Shown here: positions 17,478 through 26,306 of the stretch, in pieces
Layout of the letters: the number at the start of each line of letters is the position of its first letter
How positions within the stretch are numbered: position 1 is the stretch's first letter
Assembly (NCBI RefSeq): GCF_900205925.1
Contig: NZ_OAOD01000012.1
Location: forward strand, 1-64,000
Length of the DNA: 64,000 nt
DNA from: Clostridium peptidivorans
Lineage (GTDB): Bacteria; Bacillota; Clostridia; Clostridiales; Clostridiaceae
Direction of reading: 5' to 3'
Made by a program: the position numbers and the translations under genes
Notes under the pieces: model-generated
What the model saw: the letters and a program-made list of their open reading frames with translations, nothing else
Databases searched by the model: none
What the model was told of the DNA's origin: nothing

Positions 17478-18983
17478 ATGGATAATATGTGGCTTAACGT
17501 AAAAAATGGCACAGACATTAGAGGAGTAGTAATTAAAAATGATGATAGAGCTGTAAATCTTACAGAAGAAATGGCTATGAGCATTGCAAAAGCATTTGCA
17601 GTTTTGATATCTAGAAAGAAAAATAAGAATTTAAAAGAATTAAAAATATCCATAGGAATGGACTCTAGAATAACTAGTAAAAAATTAAAAGAAATTTTAA
17701 TAAAAGAAATTAAAGCTTTAGGATGCTCTGTATATGACTTAGGAATATGTTCAACTCCTGCAATGTTTATGAGTACAGTACTTGAAGGATACAGCTTTGA
17801 TGGTGCTATAGAAATAACAGCAAGTCATCTTCCATATTATTATAATGGATTTAAGTTCTTCACAGATAAGGGGGGATTTGAAAGCAGCGATGTTACAGAA
17901 TTACTCGAAATAGCAGATAAGGGTGATTTTGAAGAAGCTTGCTTTAGTGGTGAAACAATTCAGCTTGATTTTATGGATGTTTATAGTGATTTCTTAATGA
18001 ATAAAATAATTAATGGTATAAATGATACTAGAAATAAATTTAAACCACTTGAAGGTTTTAAAATAGTAGTTGATGCAGGTAATGGGGTAGGAGGATTCTT
18101 TGCAGAAAGAATTTTAAAAAAGCTGGGTGCGGACACTTCAGGTAGTCAATTCCTTGAACCTGATGGAACTTTTCCAAATCATATACCAAACCCTGAAAAC
18201 AAGAAAGCAATGGAAGCGATTAGAGAGGCTACATTAAAAAATGGTGCGGATATTGGAATTATTTTTGATACAGATGTGGATAGAGCGGCCATAGTTGATC
18301 ATAAGGGTAATGAAATAAATAGAAACTTAATCATCGCTTTATCATCTGCAATTGTGCTTGAAGAACATCCAGGTTCTATAATAGTTACAGATTCTGTTAC
18401 AAGTAATGGACTTAAAAAATTCATAGAAAGCCATGGTGGAATTCATCATAGATTTAAAAGAGGATATAAAAATGTTATTAATGAGGCTATAAGATTTAAT
18501 AAAGAAGGCAAAGAGTCTCATCTTGCCATTGAAACCTCTGGGCATGCTGCTTTAAAAGAAAATTACTTCTTAGATGATGGAGCATATTTAGTGGCTAAAA
18601 TACTTATAAAAATGGCTAAGCTAAGAAATGAAGGCGGGAAAACATTATCAGATTTAATCTATGACCTTGAGGTGCCTTATGAAAGTGTAGAAAATAGAAT
18701 TAAAATTAACTCTGAGGACTTTAAAAATTATGGTTTATCTATTCTGGAGGATCTAAAGAAACATGCTGAAAATATTTCTGGATGGAATATTGAGCCTAAA
18801 AACTTCGAAGGTGTAAGGGTAAATTGTGATAAAGAAAACGGTAATGGATGGTTCTTATTAAGATTATCTCTTCATGAGCCTGTTATGGCATTAAATATAG
18901 AGTCAGATGAAGAAGGCGGCGTAGAGTTAATAATGTCAAAGCTTGCTGAGTTTTTAAAGAAATACGACAAACTAAGTTTATAG
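17478..18983 (+). CDS. Phosphomannomutase/phosphoglucomutase (alpha-D-phosphohexomutase)
   Basis: This 501-residue enzyme has the four-domain phosphohexomutase plan. The phosphoserine loop is ITASHLPY (Ser near residue 116), the metal loop is DTDVDRA and the sugar-binding loop is ETSGHAA. It interconverts hexose 1- and 6-phosphates for glycan precursor supply. Tyr and Leu in TASHLPYYYNG replace the commoner NP, a variation seen in a subgroup of these mutases. ATG 17478 with TAGGAGTGG upstream is chosen over an in-frame start 30 bases earlier that lacks a site. It stops 5 bases before a 129-bp palindrome. Confidence 0.87.
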   Translation: MDNMWLNVKNGTDIRGVVIKNDDRAVNLTEEMAMSIAKAFAVLISRKKNKNLKELKISIGMDSRITSKKLKEILIKEIKALGCSVYDLGICSTPAMFMSTVLEGYSFDGAIEITASHLPYYYNGFKFFTDKGGFESSDVTELLEIADKGDFEEACFSGETIQLDFMDVYSDFLMNKIINGINDTRNKFKPLEGFKIVVDAGNGVGGFFAERILKKLGADTSGSQFLEPDGTFPNHIPNPENKKAMEAIREATLKNGADIGIIFDTDVDRAAIVDHKGNEINRNLIIALSSAIVLEEHPGSIIVTDSVTSNGLKKFIESHGGIHHRFKRGYKNVINEAIRFNKEGKESHLAIETSGHAALKENYFLDDGAYLVAKILIKMAKLRNEGGKTLSDLIYDLEVPYESVENRIKINSEDFKNYGLSILEDLKKHAENISGWNIEPKNFEGVRVNCDKENGNGWFLLRLSLHEPVMALNIESDEEGGVELIMSKLAEFLKKYDKLSL

Positions 18984-18988
18984 TATCG

Positions 18989-19117
18989 AAAGTGCCACCC
19001 AAGTGGCAAGTAAGAGTTTAGGCGGTTGATGCATTAAAAAATGACTACCTCAGAATAAAAATTTGAGGTAGTCATTTTTTTAATAAAATTTCCCACTTGT
19101 CATGTGGGTGGCACTTT
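18989..19117. repeat. Palindromic repeat family E, copy 1
   Basis: Outer arms AAGTGCCACC and GGTGGCACTT enclose an inner hairpin AATGACTACCTCAG../..TTTGAGGTAGTCATT followed by TTTTTTAA. It differs from the copy at 20339 at about six positions and has the same orientation. The inner hairpin has terminator character on both strands. Confidence 0.9.
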
Positions 19118-19129
19118 TCTGCTTTTCTG

Positions 19130-20293
19130 TTATTTTGCTAAGTTAAATATGTTTACTATGTCTTCCTTGTGAAGTTTTACAAAGTTTCCTAGTGGGCCAT
19201 TTTCTGTTCCCTTTGAGGCCATTTCTTCAAATCTGTCTGAAGGAACATTAGCTTCAGTTAAAGAAACAGGCATTCCTATTTTCTTAAAGTAAGCTTTGGT
19301 TCTTTCTATGCCTTCTAAAGCAGTTGCCTCAAGGTTATTAACATCAATTTCTACATCCCATACCCTGTTTGCAAATTGAGCAAATCTATTTACATCTTGT
19401 TTATATACATATTTCATCCAAGCAGGGAATAGTATTGCAAGACCTGCACCATGAGTAATGTCATAAATTCCGCTTATTTCATGTTCCATATCATGAGTTC
19501 CCCAGTCTTCAACTCTTCCAGTTCCAAGTATTCCGTTGTGTGCTATAGTACCTGCCCACATGATTTCAGCACGAGCTTCATAGTTTTGAGGCCCTTCTAA
19601 TACCATAGGAACATTCTTAATTATGGTTCTAAGAGTAGATTCACTTAATCTGTCAGTTAAATCTACATTTGGTTCATTTGTAAAGTATCTTTCAAATATG
19701 TGTGCCATCATATCAGCAGCACCAGCAGCGGTTTGGTATGGTGGAAGGGTATACGTAAGCTCAGGATTCATTATTGCAAATACTGGTCTCATAAGATCAC
19801 TTCCAGTTGCTCTTTTATACCAACCACCTTCATTTGTTATAACAGAACCTGTACTAGATTCACTTCCAGCTGCAGGTATGGTTAAAATTACTCCTACAGG
19901 AAGAGTAGTATTTACTACAGCTTTTCCTGTATAAAAGTCCCATACATCTCCCTCGTAAGATGCGCCTATTCCAATAGCTTTGGCAGAATCAATTACACTT
20001 CCTCCTCCTACAGCTAAAATTAAGTCTATATTATTTTTATGACAAAGCTCTATTCCCTCACGAACTAAGCTTAATCTAGGATTTGGTTTAACTCCGCCAA
20101 GCTCAAATATTTCTACTCCAGCATCCTTTAAAGATTTAATTACTCTAGTATAAAGACCAGATTTTTTTATACTTCCACCACCATAGTGAAGTAAAATTCT
20201 GATGCCATATTTTTTTGATTCATTACCAACTTCATTTTCTGTATCTTTTCCAAAAATAATTTTCGTAGCATTTTGATAACTAAAATTGATCAT
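19130..20293 (-). CDS. Iron-containing alcohol dehydrogenase (butanol dehydrogenase-like)
   Basis: This 387-residue group III alcohol dehydrogenase probably reduces aldehydes such as butyraldehyde with NAD(P)H. The nucleotide-binding GGGSVIDSAKAIG and iron-binding histidine motifs DMMAHIFE and EHEISGIYDITHGAGLA are intact. The ATG at 20293 has GGAGGC nine bases upstream; an upstream in-frame extension into the flanking repeat lacks a site and is rejected. The gene sits alone between two directly oriented copies of palindrome E, which start 46 bases before its ATG and end 13 bases after its stop. Confidence 0.92.
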   Translation of the reverse strand: MINFSYQNATKIIFGKDTENEVGNESKKYGIRILLHYGGGSIKKSGLYTRVIKSLKDAGVEIFELGGVKPNPRLSLVREGIELCHKNNIDLILAVGGGSVIDSAKAIGIGASYEGDVWDFYTGKAVVNTTLPVGVILTIPAAGSESSTGSVITNEGGWYKRATGSDLMRPVFAIMNPELTYTLPPYQTAAGAADMMAHIFERYFTNEPNVDLTDRLSESTLRTIIKNVPMVLEGPQNYEARAEIMWAGTIAHNGILGTGRVEDWGTHDMEHEISGIYDITHGAGLAILFPAWMKYVYKQDVNRFAQFANRVWDVEIDVNNLEATALEGIERTKAYFKKIGMPVSLTEANVPSDRFEEMASKGTENGPLGNFVKLHKEDIVNIFNLAK

Positions 20294-20338
20294 ATTATGC
20301 CTCCTTAGCCATATTTTTTCATACATAATTATTATATG

Positions 20339-20465
20339 AAAGTGCCACCTAAGTGGCAAGTAAGAGTTTAGGCGGTTGATGCATTAAAAAATGACTACCT
20401 CAGAATAAAAATTTGAAGTAATCATTTTTTTAATAAAACTTGCCACTTGCCATGTGGGTGGCACT
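20339..20465. repeat. Palindromic repeat family E, copy 2
   Basis: It is nearly identical to 18989-19117. Here the arms AAGTGGCAAGT and ACTTGCCACTT pair better, while the inner hairpin (TGAAGTAATCATT) pairs less well. Together the two copies flank the alcohol dehydrogenase gene in direct orientation. Confidence 0.9.
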
Positions 20466-20509
20466 ATATTATAATATTAATATATATAAGTGCATATGTT
20501 TTAAGAGTT

Positions 20510-20634
20510 TTATAGGGTTCCGTAGTTTTAAAGTAAAACTGGCCTGGTCCGAGATAAAACGTACAGTTTAACTGTATACACGGAAGGATAAAAGCCTGGG
20601 AGGTATTTCAAATATCTACGTTGGCTTTTTTTGT
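20510..20634 (+). promoter_or_regulatory. Guanidine-I (ykkC) riboswitch with terminator
   Basis: The conserved ykkC blocks are present in order: ATAGGGTTCCG, a short hairpin, CTGGTCCGAGA, ACACGG, and AGGATAAAAGCCTGGGAGG. The final part can instead form a terminator: AAAGCC pairs with GGCTTT and AGGTATTT with AAATATCT, followed by TTTTTTG. This is the expected guanidine-ON layout, directly upstream of an SMR-family exporter. Confidence 0.93.
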
Positions 20635-20746
20635 TTTTCTGATTTTTAAGGTAGCTGACAATGAATTTGAAAATAAAAAGTTTATAAGACATAAGCAAAA
20701 TATTAAATTACATTTAAGTACTCAATAGTAGAAAGGAGTGAAAGTT

Positions 20747-21067
20747 ATGCAATGGGTTTTTTTATTGGTAGCAGGAGTTTTTGAAGTATGGTGGGCTATA
20801 GGTTTAAAGTATTCGCAGGGATTTACAAAGTTGGTACCAAGTTTATTTACGGCAGTTGGAATGGCAGCAAGTTTATATTTTCTGGCATTAGCATTGAAAA
20901 ACCTTCCATTAGGTACTGCATATGCAATTTGGACTGGAATTGGTACCGTTGGAACCGTAATCTTAGGAGTAATATTATTTAAAGAACCAATGGACATCAC
21001 TCGATTAGTTTGTATTGGATTTATAGTAGTTGGGATTGTTGGACTAAAATTGGTATCACCTCATTAA
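20747..21067 (+). CDS. gdx: Guanidinium exporter Gdx (SMR family, SugE-like)
   Basis: This 106-residue, four-helix small multidrug resistance protein carries the essential glutamate at position 13 (GVFEVWWAIGLKYS) and the Gdx-type Trp and Lys that follow. Gdx proteins exchange guanidinium for protons as antiparallel dimers. The guanidine-I riboswitch upstream fixes the physiological assignment. The ATG at 20747 has AAAGGAG nine bases upstream; an in-frame GTG three codons earlier overlaps that site and is rejected. Confidence 0.95.
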   Translation: MQWVFLLVAGVFEVWWAIGLKYSQGFTKLVPSLFTAVGMAASLYFLALALKNLPLGTAYAIWTGIGTVGTVILGVILFKEPMDITRLVCIGFIVVGIVGLKLVSPH

Positions 21068-21197
21068 TTAAAATTTTTAGAAAGCTTTTTTCATTTCCAG
21101 AACTATAGTGTTACAACAAAATATAAGACAATAAAGTTTATAATTATGATATACTTTTAAAGTAGTATAAAAGTTTACATGTGTAGGAGTGAAAAAA

Positions 21198-21851
21198 GTG
21201 AAATTTAATAAAAAATATTTTTTAGTTTTAATTGTGGTAATTTTATTTTTTAATGGTTGTAGCAAATTCTCTAATACTACTTTAAAGAAAGAAGTAGCTA
21301 TGGATACTAAGCTTCAAGAAAGTTTAGATACATTTTTCACTTATTTTTCTGAAGCAGACATAAAGGATTTTAAGGAAAATGAATTAACAGAAGAGGAAAT
21401 GATAAATTTTTCAGTATATCATAACTTTATACATGACTTTGATAAATTTACTATTTTTAAGGAAAGATGCTGTGCACTTATCGAATCAAAGTATGTCAAA
21501 GAAAGTGAAGAATACTTCTTTGGTAAACAAGCCTCAAAGCATGAATCTACAGGTAAGTACGAGCTTTTAGATAATAAGTACAAGGTGTTTTTGGCAAATA
21601 AAGGAGAGCTAACTATTTCAAAGACAGACAAGTTATATGATTTAGGTAATGGAGAATATTTAGCTGAGTTAAGTATTTATAATGTTAATGGGTTTGAGGA
21701 AGATTTAAAGGGTATTTTTGAAGAACTTAAAAAGGGTAATAGTAAATTTATAAAACTTAAAGTTAAAAAGACAGCTAAGATAAAAAAAGTAAACCAAAAT
21801 GGAAATGAAAGATTTATTTTATTAGCTTATGAAACACAACAGGAGAAATAA
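21198..21851 (+). CDS. Lipoprotein of unknown function
   Basis: This secreted lipoprotein of about 217 residues has a lipobox ending FFNGC near residue 22. The mature part is charged, with two Cys in ERCCALIE and alternating strands toward the C-terminus. I recognise no family. GTG 21198 is chosen because TAGGAG lies eight bases upstream; an in-frame GTG at 21189 overlaps that site. The gene is monocistronic between gdx and a two-component system and has its own strong terminator. Confidence 0.75.
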   Translation: MKFNKKYFLVLIVVILFFNGCSKFSNTTLKKEVAMDTKLQESLDTFFTYFSEADIKDFKENELTEEEMINFSVYHNFIHDFDKFTIFKERCCALIESKYVKESEEYFFGKQASKHESTGKYELLDNKYKVFLANKGELTISKTDKLYDLGNGEYLAELSIYNVNGFEEDLKGIFEELKKGNSKFIKLKVKKTAKIKKVNQNGNERFILLAYETQQEK

Positions 21852-21870
21852 GCAATATAATAAGAAAAAC

Positions 21871-21907
21871 AAAGGAGCATCCTAAATTTTTTTAGGATGC
21901 TCCTTTA
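21871..21907 (+). terminator. Terminator of the lipoprotein gene
   Basis: AAAGGAGCATCCTAAA pairs perfectly with TTTAGGATGCTCCTTT, followed by ATTTTTAAG. Confidence 0.92.
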
Positions 21908-21953
21908 TTTTTAAGAAACTGTTAAGATTTAATATGCTTCAATAAAAAGATTT

Positions 21954-21981
21954 TTGTGTTAAGCTATAATTTGAGTATAAT
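21954..21981 (+). promoter_or_regulatory. Candidate sigma-A promoter of the VanR/VanS-like operon
   Basis: TTGTGT, a 16-base spacer, then TATAAT lie about 65 bases before the response-regulator start and downstream of the preceding terminator. Confidence 0.5.
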
Positions 21982-22045
21982 ACTATATTAAATAAAATAA
22001 ATGTATTAAAATATATATGTTAAATTATTGAGGGAGAGATTAAAT

Positions 22046-22750
22046 ATGGAAAAGGAAGTTGTTTTGATAGTAGATGATGATATAGAAATAGCAAATCTCA
22101 TAGCTATATACCTGCAAAATGAAGGATATGAGGTCATTAAAGCGGAAAATGGATTAAGGGCATTAGAAGTATTAAATAGTACCAATGTTGATCTTATATT
22201 GTTGGATATAATGATGCCTAAAATGGATGGAATACAAGCTTGCATGAAAATAAGAGAAGAAAAGAATATGCCAATAATTATGCTATCTGCAAAAACTGAG
22301 GATATGGATAAGATATTGGGACTTACTGCAGGAGCAGATGATTATATAGGAAAACCATTTAATCCATTAGAACTTATAGCTAGAGTAAAATCTCAGCTTA
22401 GAAGATATAAGAAGTTTAATGGTTCTAATTCTAGTGCAGTTAGTGAAAGCATTATAGAAGTAGATGAACTCAGTATAAATACAGATACACATCAGGTCAA
22501 GGTTGGAGAAAGAGAAGTAAAGCTTACTCCAAGAGAATTTGGCATACTAGAGCTTTTAGCAAGAAATAAAGGAATAATTTTTAGTAATGAAAAAATATAT
22601 GAAAGGGTATGGAAGGAAGAATTTTTTAAATCCGATAACACTGTTATGGTTCATATAAGAAAGCTTAGAGAAAAATTAGAAGATGATTCTAGAAATCCTA
22701 AATATATAAAAACTGTATGGGGTGTAGGATATAAAGTAGAAAATATATAG
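22046..22750 (+). CDS. OmpR-family response regulator (VanR-like)
   Basis: This 234-residue regulator has a receiver domain at 1-120 with acidic pocket DDD near 10-12, phospho-acceptor Asp54 in LILLDIMMPKMDG and the conserved Lys in YIGKPF. A winged-helix output domain follows at about 135-232 (LTPREFGILELLARNKG, VWGVGYKVE). ATG 22046 is preceded by GGGAGAG. The partner kinase starts 14 bases downstream. The pair resembles VanR/VanS by organisation and sequence, but no van resistance genes are nearby, so its regulon is unknown. Confidence 0.9.
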   Translation: MEKEVVLIVDDDIEIANLIAIYLQNEGYEVIKAENGLRALEVLNSTNVDLILLDIMMPKMDGIQACMKIREEKNMPIIMLSAKTEDMDKILGLTAGADDYIGKPFNPLELIARVKSQLRRYKKFNGSNSSAVSESIIEVDELSINTDTHQVKVGEREVKLTPREFGILELLARNKGIIFSNEKIYERVWKEEFFKSDNTVMVHIRKLREKLEDDSRNPKYIKTVWGVGYKVENI

Positions 22751-22764
22751 TTTAGAGGTGAGAT

Positions 22765-24297
22765 ATGAAACGATTATTTTATGGTTTAGTAAAGTTTTTT
22801 ACTGCACCCATTAGATTGATGCTGAGACCTTTAAAAAAGCCTTATAAAAAAGTTGAAAGAAGAGTAAATCAAAATTTAAGATGGCAACTTATAGTGGTAT
22901 TTGCTATATGTCTTTTTTCTTCTGTAATGATGTTTTTCCTGGGGAATTCGTTTTTTCAAAAGAGAAGCTATTATACAGATGTTGATTACTCAAAAAGTAT
23001 ACATGATATGCAAAATCAATCTTATTATATTGTGAGTGAGATTTATAATAAACAGACAAGCTCTAAGGATAAAGAGAATATAGAAAATATAATAAATAAA
23101 CATAATAGCAGCAATACAAAAATACTTATATCTGACCTACAAGGTAAAATTCTCTATAAATCTTCTAATGCGGAAGAAAGCTATATAGACATATCTATGG
23201 CCTTAAAAAATTCTATTAAATTTAATCAATCTATGAATACTGAAGGTTATGAAAATTACAAAGGGGAGTTTATAGCTTTTTATCCACTGCAGTTTAAAGA
23301 TGGAGAAGTATCTTATGTAATATTAAAGGGTGTACCTATTGGGGATATAACCCGTAAAGAAATAAATAGAGAAAATTCATTTATAGCCCTGCTTTGGGCA
23401 GTTATATTCTTTATTGGATTATTTTTTGTAATTACAGGAAAAAAAGTCCAATATCTACAAAGTATAGCCACAACTATAATGAATATGTCTAAAGGAGACT
23501 TAAAGCAAAGAGTACCTTTAATAGGAGAAGATGAATTAACAGTACTCGCACAAAATATAAATTTTATGGCTGAGGAACTAAATAATAAGATTGAAGTAGA
23601 AAGAGAATTAGAGAAAACTAAAAGCGAACTTATTACTAATGTTTCTCATGATTTAAGAACACCTTTAACATCTATACTTGGATATTTAAATTTAATAAAA
23701 GATAAGAAATTTAGTGATGAAAATCAGCTTATGGAGTATTCAGGCATTGCATATAATAAATCTGTAAAATTAAAAAAGTTAATAGATGAACTATTTGAAT
23801 ATACTAAGCTATCTGGAGAAGGGGTAAAGCTAAATATATCTCTGATATCACTAAATGAATTATTGGAGCAGCTCTTAGAAGAATTTGTTCCAGTATTTGA
23901 AGAAAATAATTTAGTGATAATAAAGGATATAAAAAAAGATAATATTATGCTCTACGCAGATGGAGAAAAGATAGCGAGAGTTTTTGAAAATTTATTAGGA
24001 AATGCTATAAGATATAGCTATAAACCAGGAGAAATAAAAGTAGGTTTGTATCAAGAAGATGAAAAATCAATTTTTTATATAAGTAATAGAGCAAACAATA
24101 TTCCTAAAGATGAACTTAATAAGGTTTTTGATAGATTTTATAGAGTAGAGAAGTCAAGATCAGAATCCACTGGAGGAAGTGGACTAGGACTCGCCATATG
24201 TAAAAATATTATAAAGCTTCATAAAGGATCTATGTGTGCTAGTTCTGAAGGAGATAGTATTACTTTTAAAGTATATCTAAATAATAAAGCTGAATAG
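22765..24297 (+). CDS. Membrane sensor histidine kinase (VanS-like)
   Basis: This 510-residue kinase has a basic amphipathic N-terminus, a first membrane helix near 42-62, an extracellular sensor region of about 140 residues, a second helix near 208-225, HAMP, a HisKA domain (VSHDLRTPLTSILGYL) and a HATPase domain (GNAIRYS, GGSGLGLAI). It is predicted to phosphorylate the adjacent response regulator. The extracellular domain is much larger than in classical VanS, so the signal may differ. GAGGTG precedes the ATG. Confidence 0.9.
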   Translation: MKRLFYGLVKFFTAPIRLMLRPLKKPYKKVERRVNQNLRWQLIVVFAICLFSSVMMFFLGNSFFQKRSYYTDVDYSKSIHDMQNQSYYIVSEIYNKQTSSKDKENIENIINKHNSSNTKILISDLQGKILYKSSNAEESYIDISMALKNSIKFNQSMNTEGYENYKGEFIAFYPLQFKDGEVSYVILKGVPIGDITRKEINRENSFIALLWAVIFFIGLFFVITGKKVQYLQSIATTIMNMSKGDLKQRVPLIGEDELTVLAQNINFMAEELNNKIEVERELEKTKSELITNVSHDLRTPLTSILGYLNLIKDKKFSDENQLMEYSGIAYNKSVKLKKLIDELFEYTKLSGEGVKLNISLISLNELLEQLLEEFVPVFEENNLVIIKDIKKDNIMLYADGEKIARVFENLLGNAIRYSYKPGEIKVGLYQEDEKSIFYISNRANNIPKDELNKVFDRFYRVEKSRSESTGGSGLGLAICKNIIKLHKGSMCASSEGDSITFKVYLNNKAE

Positions 24298-24342
24298 TGT
24301 ATCATAATAGTTAGAAATTAAAGAGATAAACGCATAATTTTG

Positions 24343-24373
24343 AAAATAAGGCTAAATGTCCTTATTTTTTTTG
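24343..24373 (+). terminator. Terminator of the two-component operon
   Basis: AAAATAAGG pairs with CCTTATTTT, followed by a long T run. Confidence 0.85.
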
Positions 24374-24448
24374 TAATAAGAATGCACAAAATTGTAAATA
24401 TTTGATATAATTCTATTTAAGTACATTTCTAAGGGGGACAGGGGAGAT

Positions 24449-26209
24449 ATGAAGGACTATTTTGGGGAAAGTGATTTAGAAAGTAAAGATATAGATAAAG
24501 TAGATGAGATAAAAAAACAATTAATAGATAAGGAAATTGAAATTCAGCATTTAAGGGAAAAGCTAAAACAAGAGATAGAAAAAAGAGAGCAGACTGAAAA
24601 AAAAATAAAAGAAATTAAGAATGCATGGAAGATAATATTAAGTTCCATTCCAGATGGAATAGGATATGTAGATGGTTCAGGAAAATGGATATATGCTAAT
24701 GATACTATAGTAAAAAATTTAGAGTTAGGTCAAGATTATAGTGGAAAGACAAATCAAGAACTTGGCAACGCAAATGACTTTTTTAAAGAAACTTATAATT
24801 ATTTTGATGATTGCAATAATCGAGCCTGGGAAAGCAGAAAGATTCTGAGAGAGGAAGACAGTTTACCTCAAAGAGATGGTAGTGTTAAAATATTTGATAC
24901 AATAAAAGTACCTTTTTTTAATGAAGATAAAAGCAAAAATGGAATATTAATAGTTGCTAGAGATATAACAACTATTAAGGAATCTCAGTTAAAGTTAAAG
25001 CAAAGTGAAGAAAGATACAAAAAGCTTATAAATGCTATGCCTGAAGCAGTATATGTATTGGATGTAAATGGGAAATGCATATTTTCTAATAAGGCTGGTG
25101 CAAGACTTGCAGGAATAGATAATCCAAAACAACTCAGGGGCATGGATTACAGGAGATTTTTATCTAAGGATTATCATAAAATATCACAAGAAAAATTAAA
25201 TAAACTTATTAGTAATAAAATAAATAAAACCGTATTGCTTGAAAGAAAATTTGTAACAATAAATGGTGAACTAATAGATGTGGAGTGTAATTCTATTAAG
25301 TATAAATTTCAAGATAAAGATGCTGTTTTGATTCTAGTAAGAGATGTAACGGAAAAAAAGAAAAACGAGGAACTTAAAATAAGAGTAGAAGAAAAGACTA
25401 AGCAATTAAATGAAATAGTAGAATATGATAAGGCTAAGACGGAGTTTTTCGCTAATATATCCCATGAATTAAAAACTCCTGTAAATGTTATATTTAGTGC
25501 TGTTCAGATTGGTGAGATGATTTTAAAGGAGCATAAATGCAAAAGTAAATGTTCTATTGAGAAATATATTTATACTATGAAACAAAATTGTTATAGATTA
25601 ACAAGGCTAATTAATAATATATTGGATATCAGTAAAATAGATTCTGGATACTGTAAATTAAGTATACAAAATGTTGATATAATAAATGTCATCGAAAGTA
25701 TAACATTATCTGTAGTTGAATATGCAAAGTCTAAAGAAATTTCAATAATATTTGATACTGATATTGAAGAAAAAATAATGGCAGTGGATGTGGATAAAAT
25801 TGAAAGAATAATTCTTAATTTACTTTCAAATGCAATTAAGTTTACGGGCAAAGAAGGGAATATATTAGTAAGTATAAAAAATCAGGATAATGATATTGTG
25901 ATTTCTATAAAGGATGATGGAATAGGCATATCAGAGGAGAAACAAAAAAGCATATTTGAAAGGTTTATTCAAGTTGATAAATCACTTTCAAGAAATAATG
26001 AAGGAAGTGGCATAGGGTTATCACTTGTAAAATCTTTAGTAGAAATGCACGGCGGAAATATTAAAGTTAAAAGCAGCTTAGGAAAAGGCAGCGAATTTAT
26101 TGTTAAAATTCCTGTAGTTAATGTAGATAAAGAAGAACTAGAAGTGAAATATAATGATATTAATATTGAAAAAATAGGTATAGAGTTTTCAGATATATAT
26201 TTTAATTAA
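24449..26209 (+). CDS. Orphan cytoplasmic PAS-domain sensor histidine kinase
   Basis: This 586-residue protein has no membrane segment. A charged coiled coil occupies about residues 15-65, followed by two PAS domains (about 68-180 and 190-310), HisKA (NISHELKTPVNVIFSAVQ) and HATPase (LLSNAIKFTG, NEGSGIGLSLVKSLVEMHGG). No response regulator is adjacent, so it may feed a regulator elsewhere, such as the sporulation phosphorelay's Spo0A, which clostridial orphan kinases can phosphorylate. A GGGGGACAGGGGAG site precedes the ATG. The signal is unknown; no haem or FAD motif in the PAS domains was recognised. Confidence 0.88.
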   Translation: MKDYFGESDLESKDIDKVDEIKKQLIDKEIEIQHLREKLKQEIEKREQTEKKIKEIKNAWKIILSSIPDGIGYVDGSGKWIYANDTIVKNLELGQDYSGKTNQELGNANDFFKETYNYFDDCNNRAWESRKILREEDSLPQRDGSVKIFDTIKVPFFNEDKSKNGILIVARDITTIKESQLKLKQSEERYKKLINAMPEAVYVLDVNGKCIFSNKAGARLAGIDNPKQLRGMDYRRFLSKDYHKISQEKLNKLISNKINKTVLLERKFVTINGELIDVECNSIKYKFQDKDAVLILVRDVTEKKKNEELKIRVEEKTKQLNEIVEYDKAKTEFFANISHELKTPVNVIFSAVQIGEMILKEHKCKSKCSIEKYIYTMKQNCYRLTRLINNILDISKIDSGYCKLSIQNVDIINVIESITLSVVEYAKSKEISIIFDTDIEEKIMAVDVDKIERIILNLLSNAIKFTGKEGNILVSIKNQDNDIVISIKDDGIGISEEKQKSIFERFIQVDKSLSRNNEGSGIGLSLVKSLVEMHGGNIKVKSSLGKGSEFIVKIPVVNVDKEELEVKYNDINIEKIGIEFSDIYFN

Positions 26210-26306
26210 GAAGTTACATTTTTATTAATAAGAGTTTACATTTCTACTAAACTACACATGATATATTATATAGTATAGAGTTTACAATAGAAGGGAGAGC
26301 GTTTGT

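Noticed and set aside
22046-24297. VanR/VanS-like pair as a glycopeptide resistance locus
   Set aside because: No vanH/A/X-type or other resistance gene is adjacent, and the sensor domain differs in size from that of VanS.
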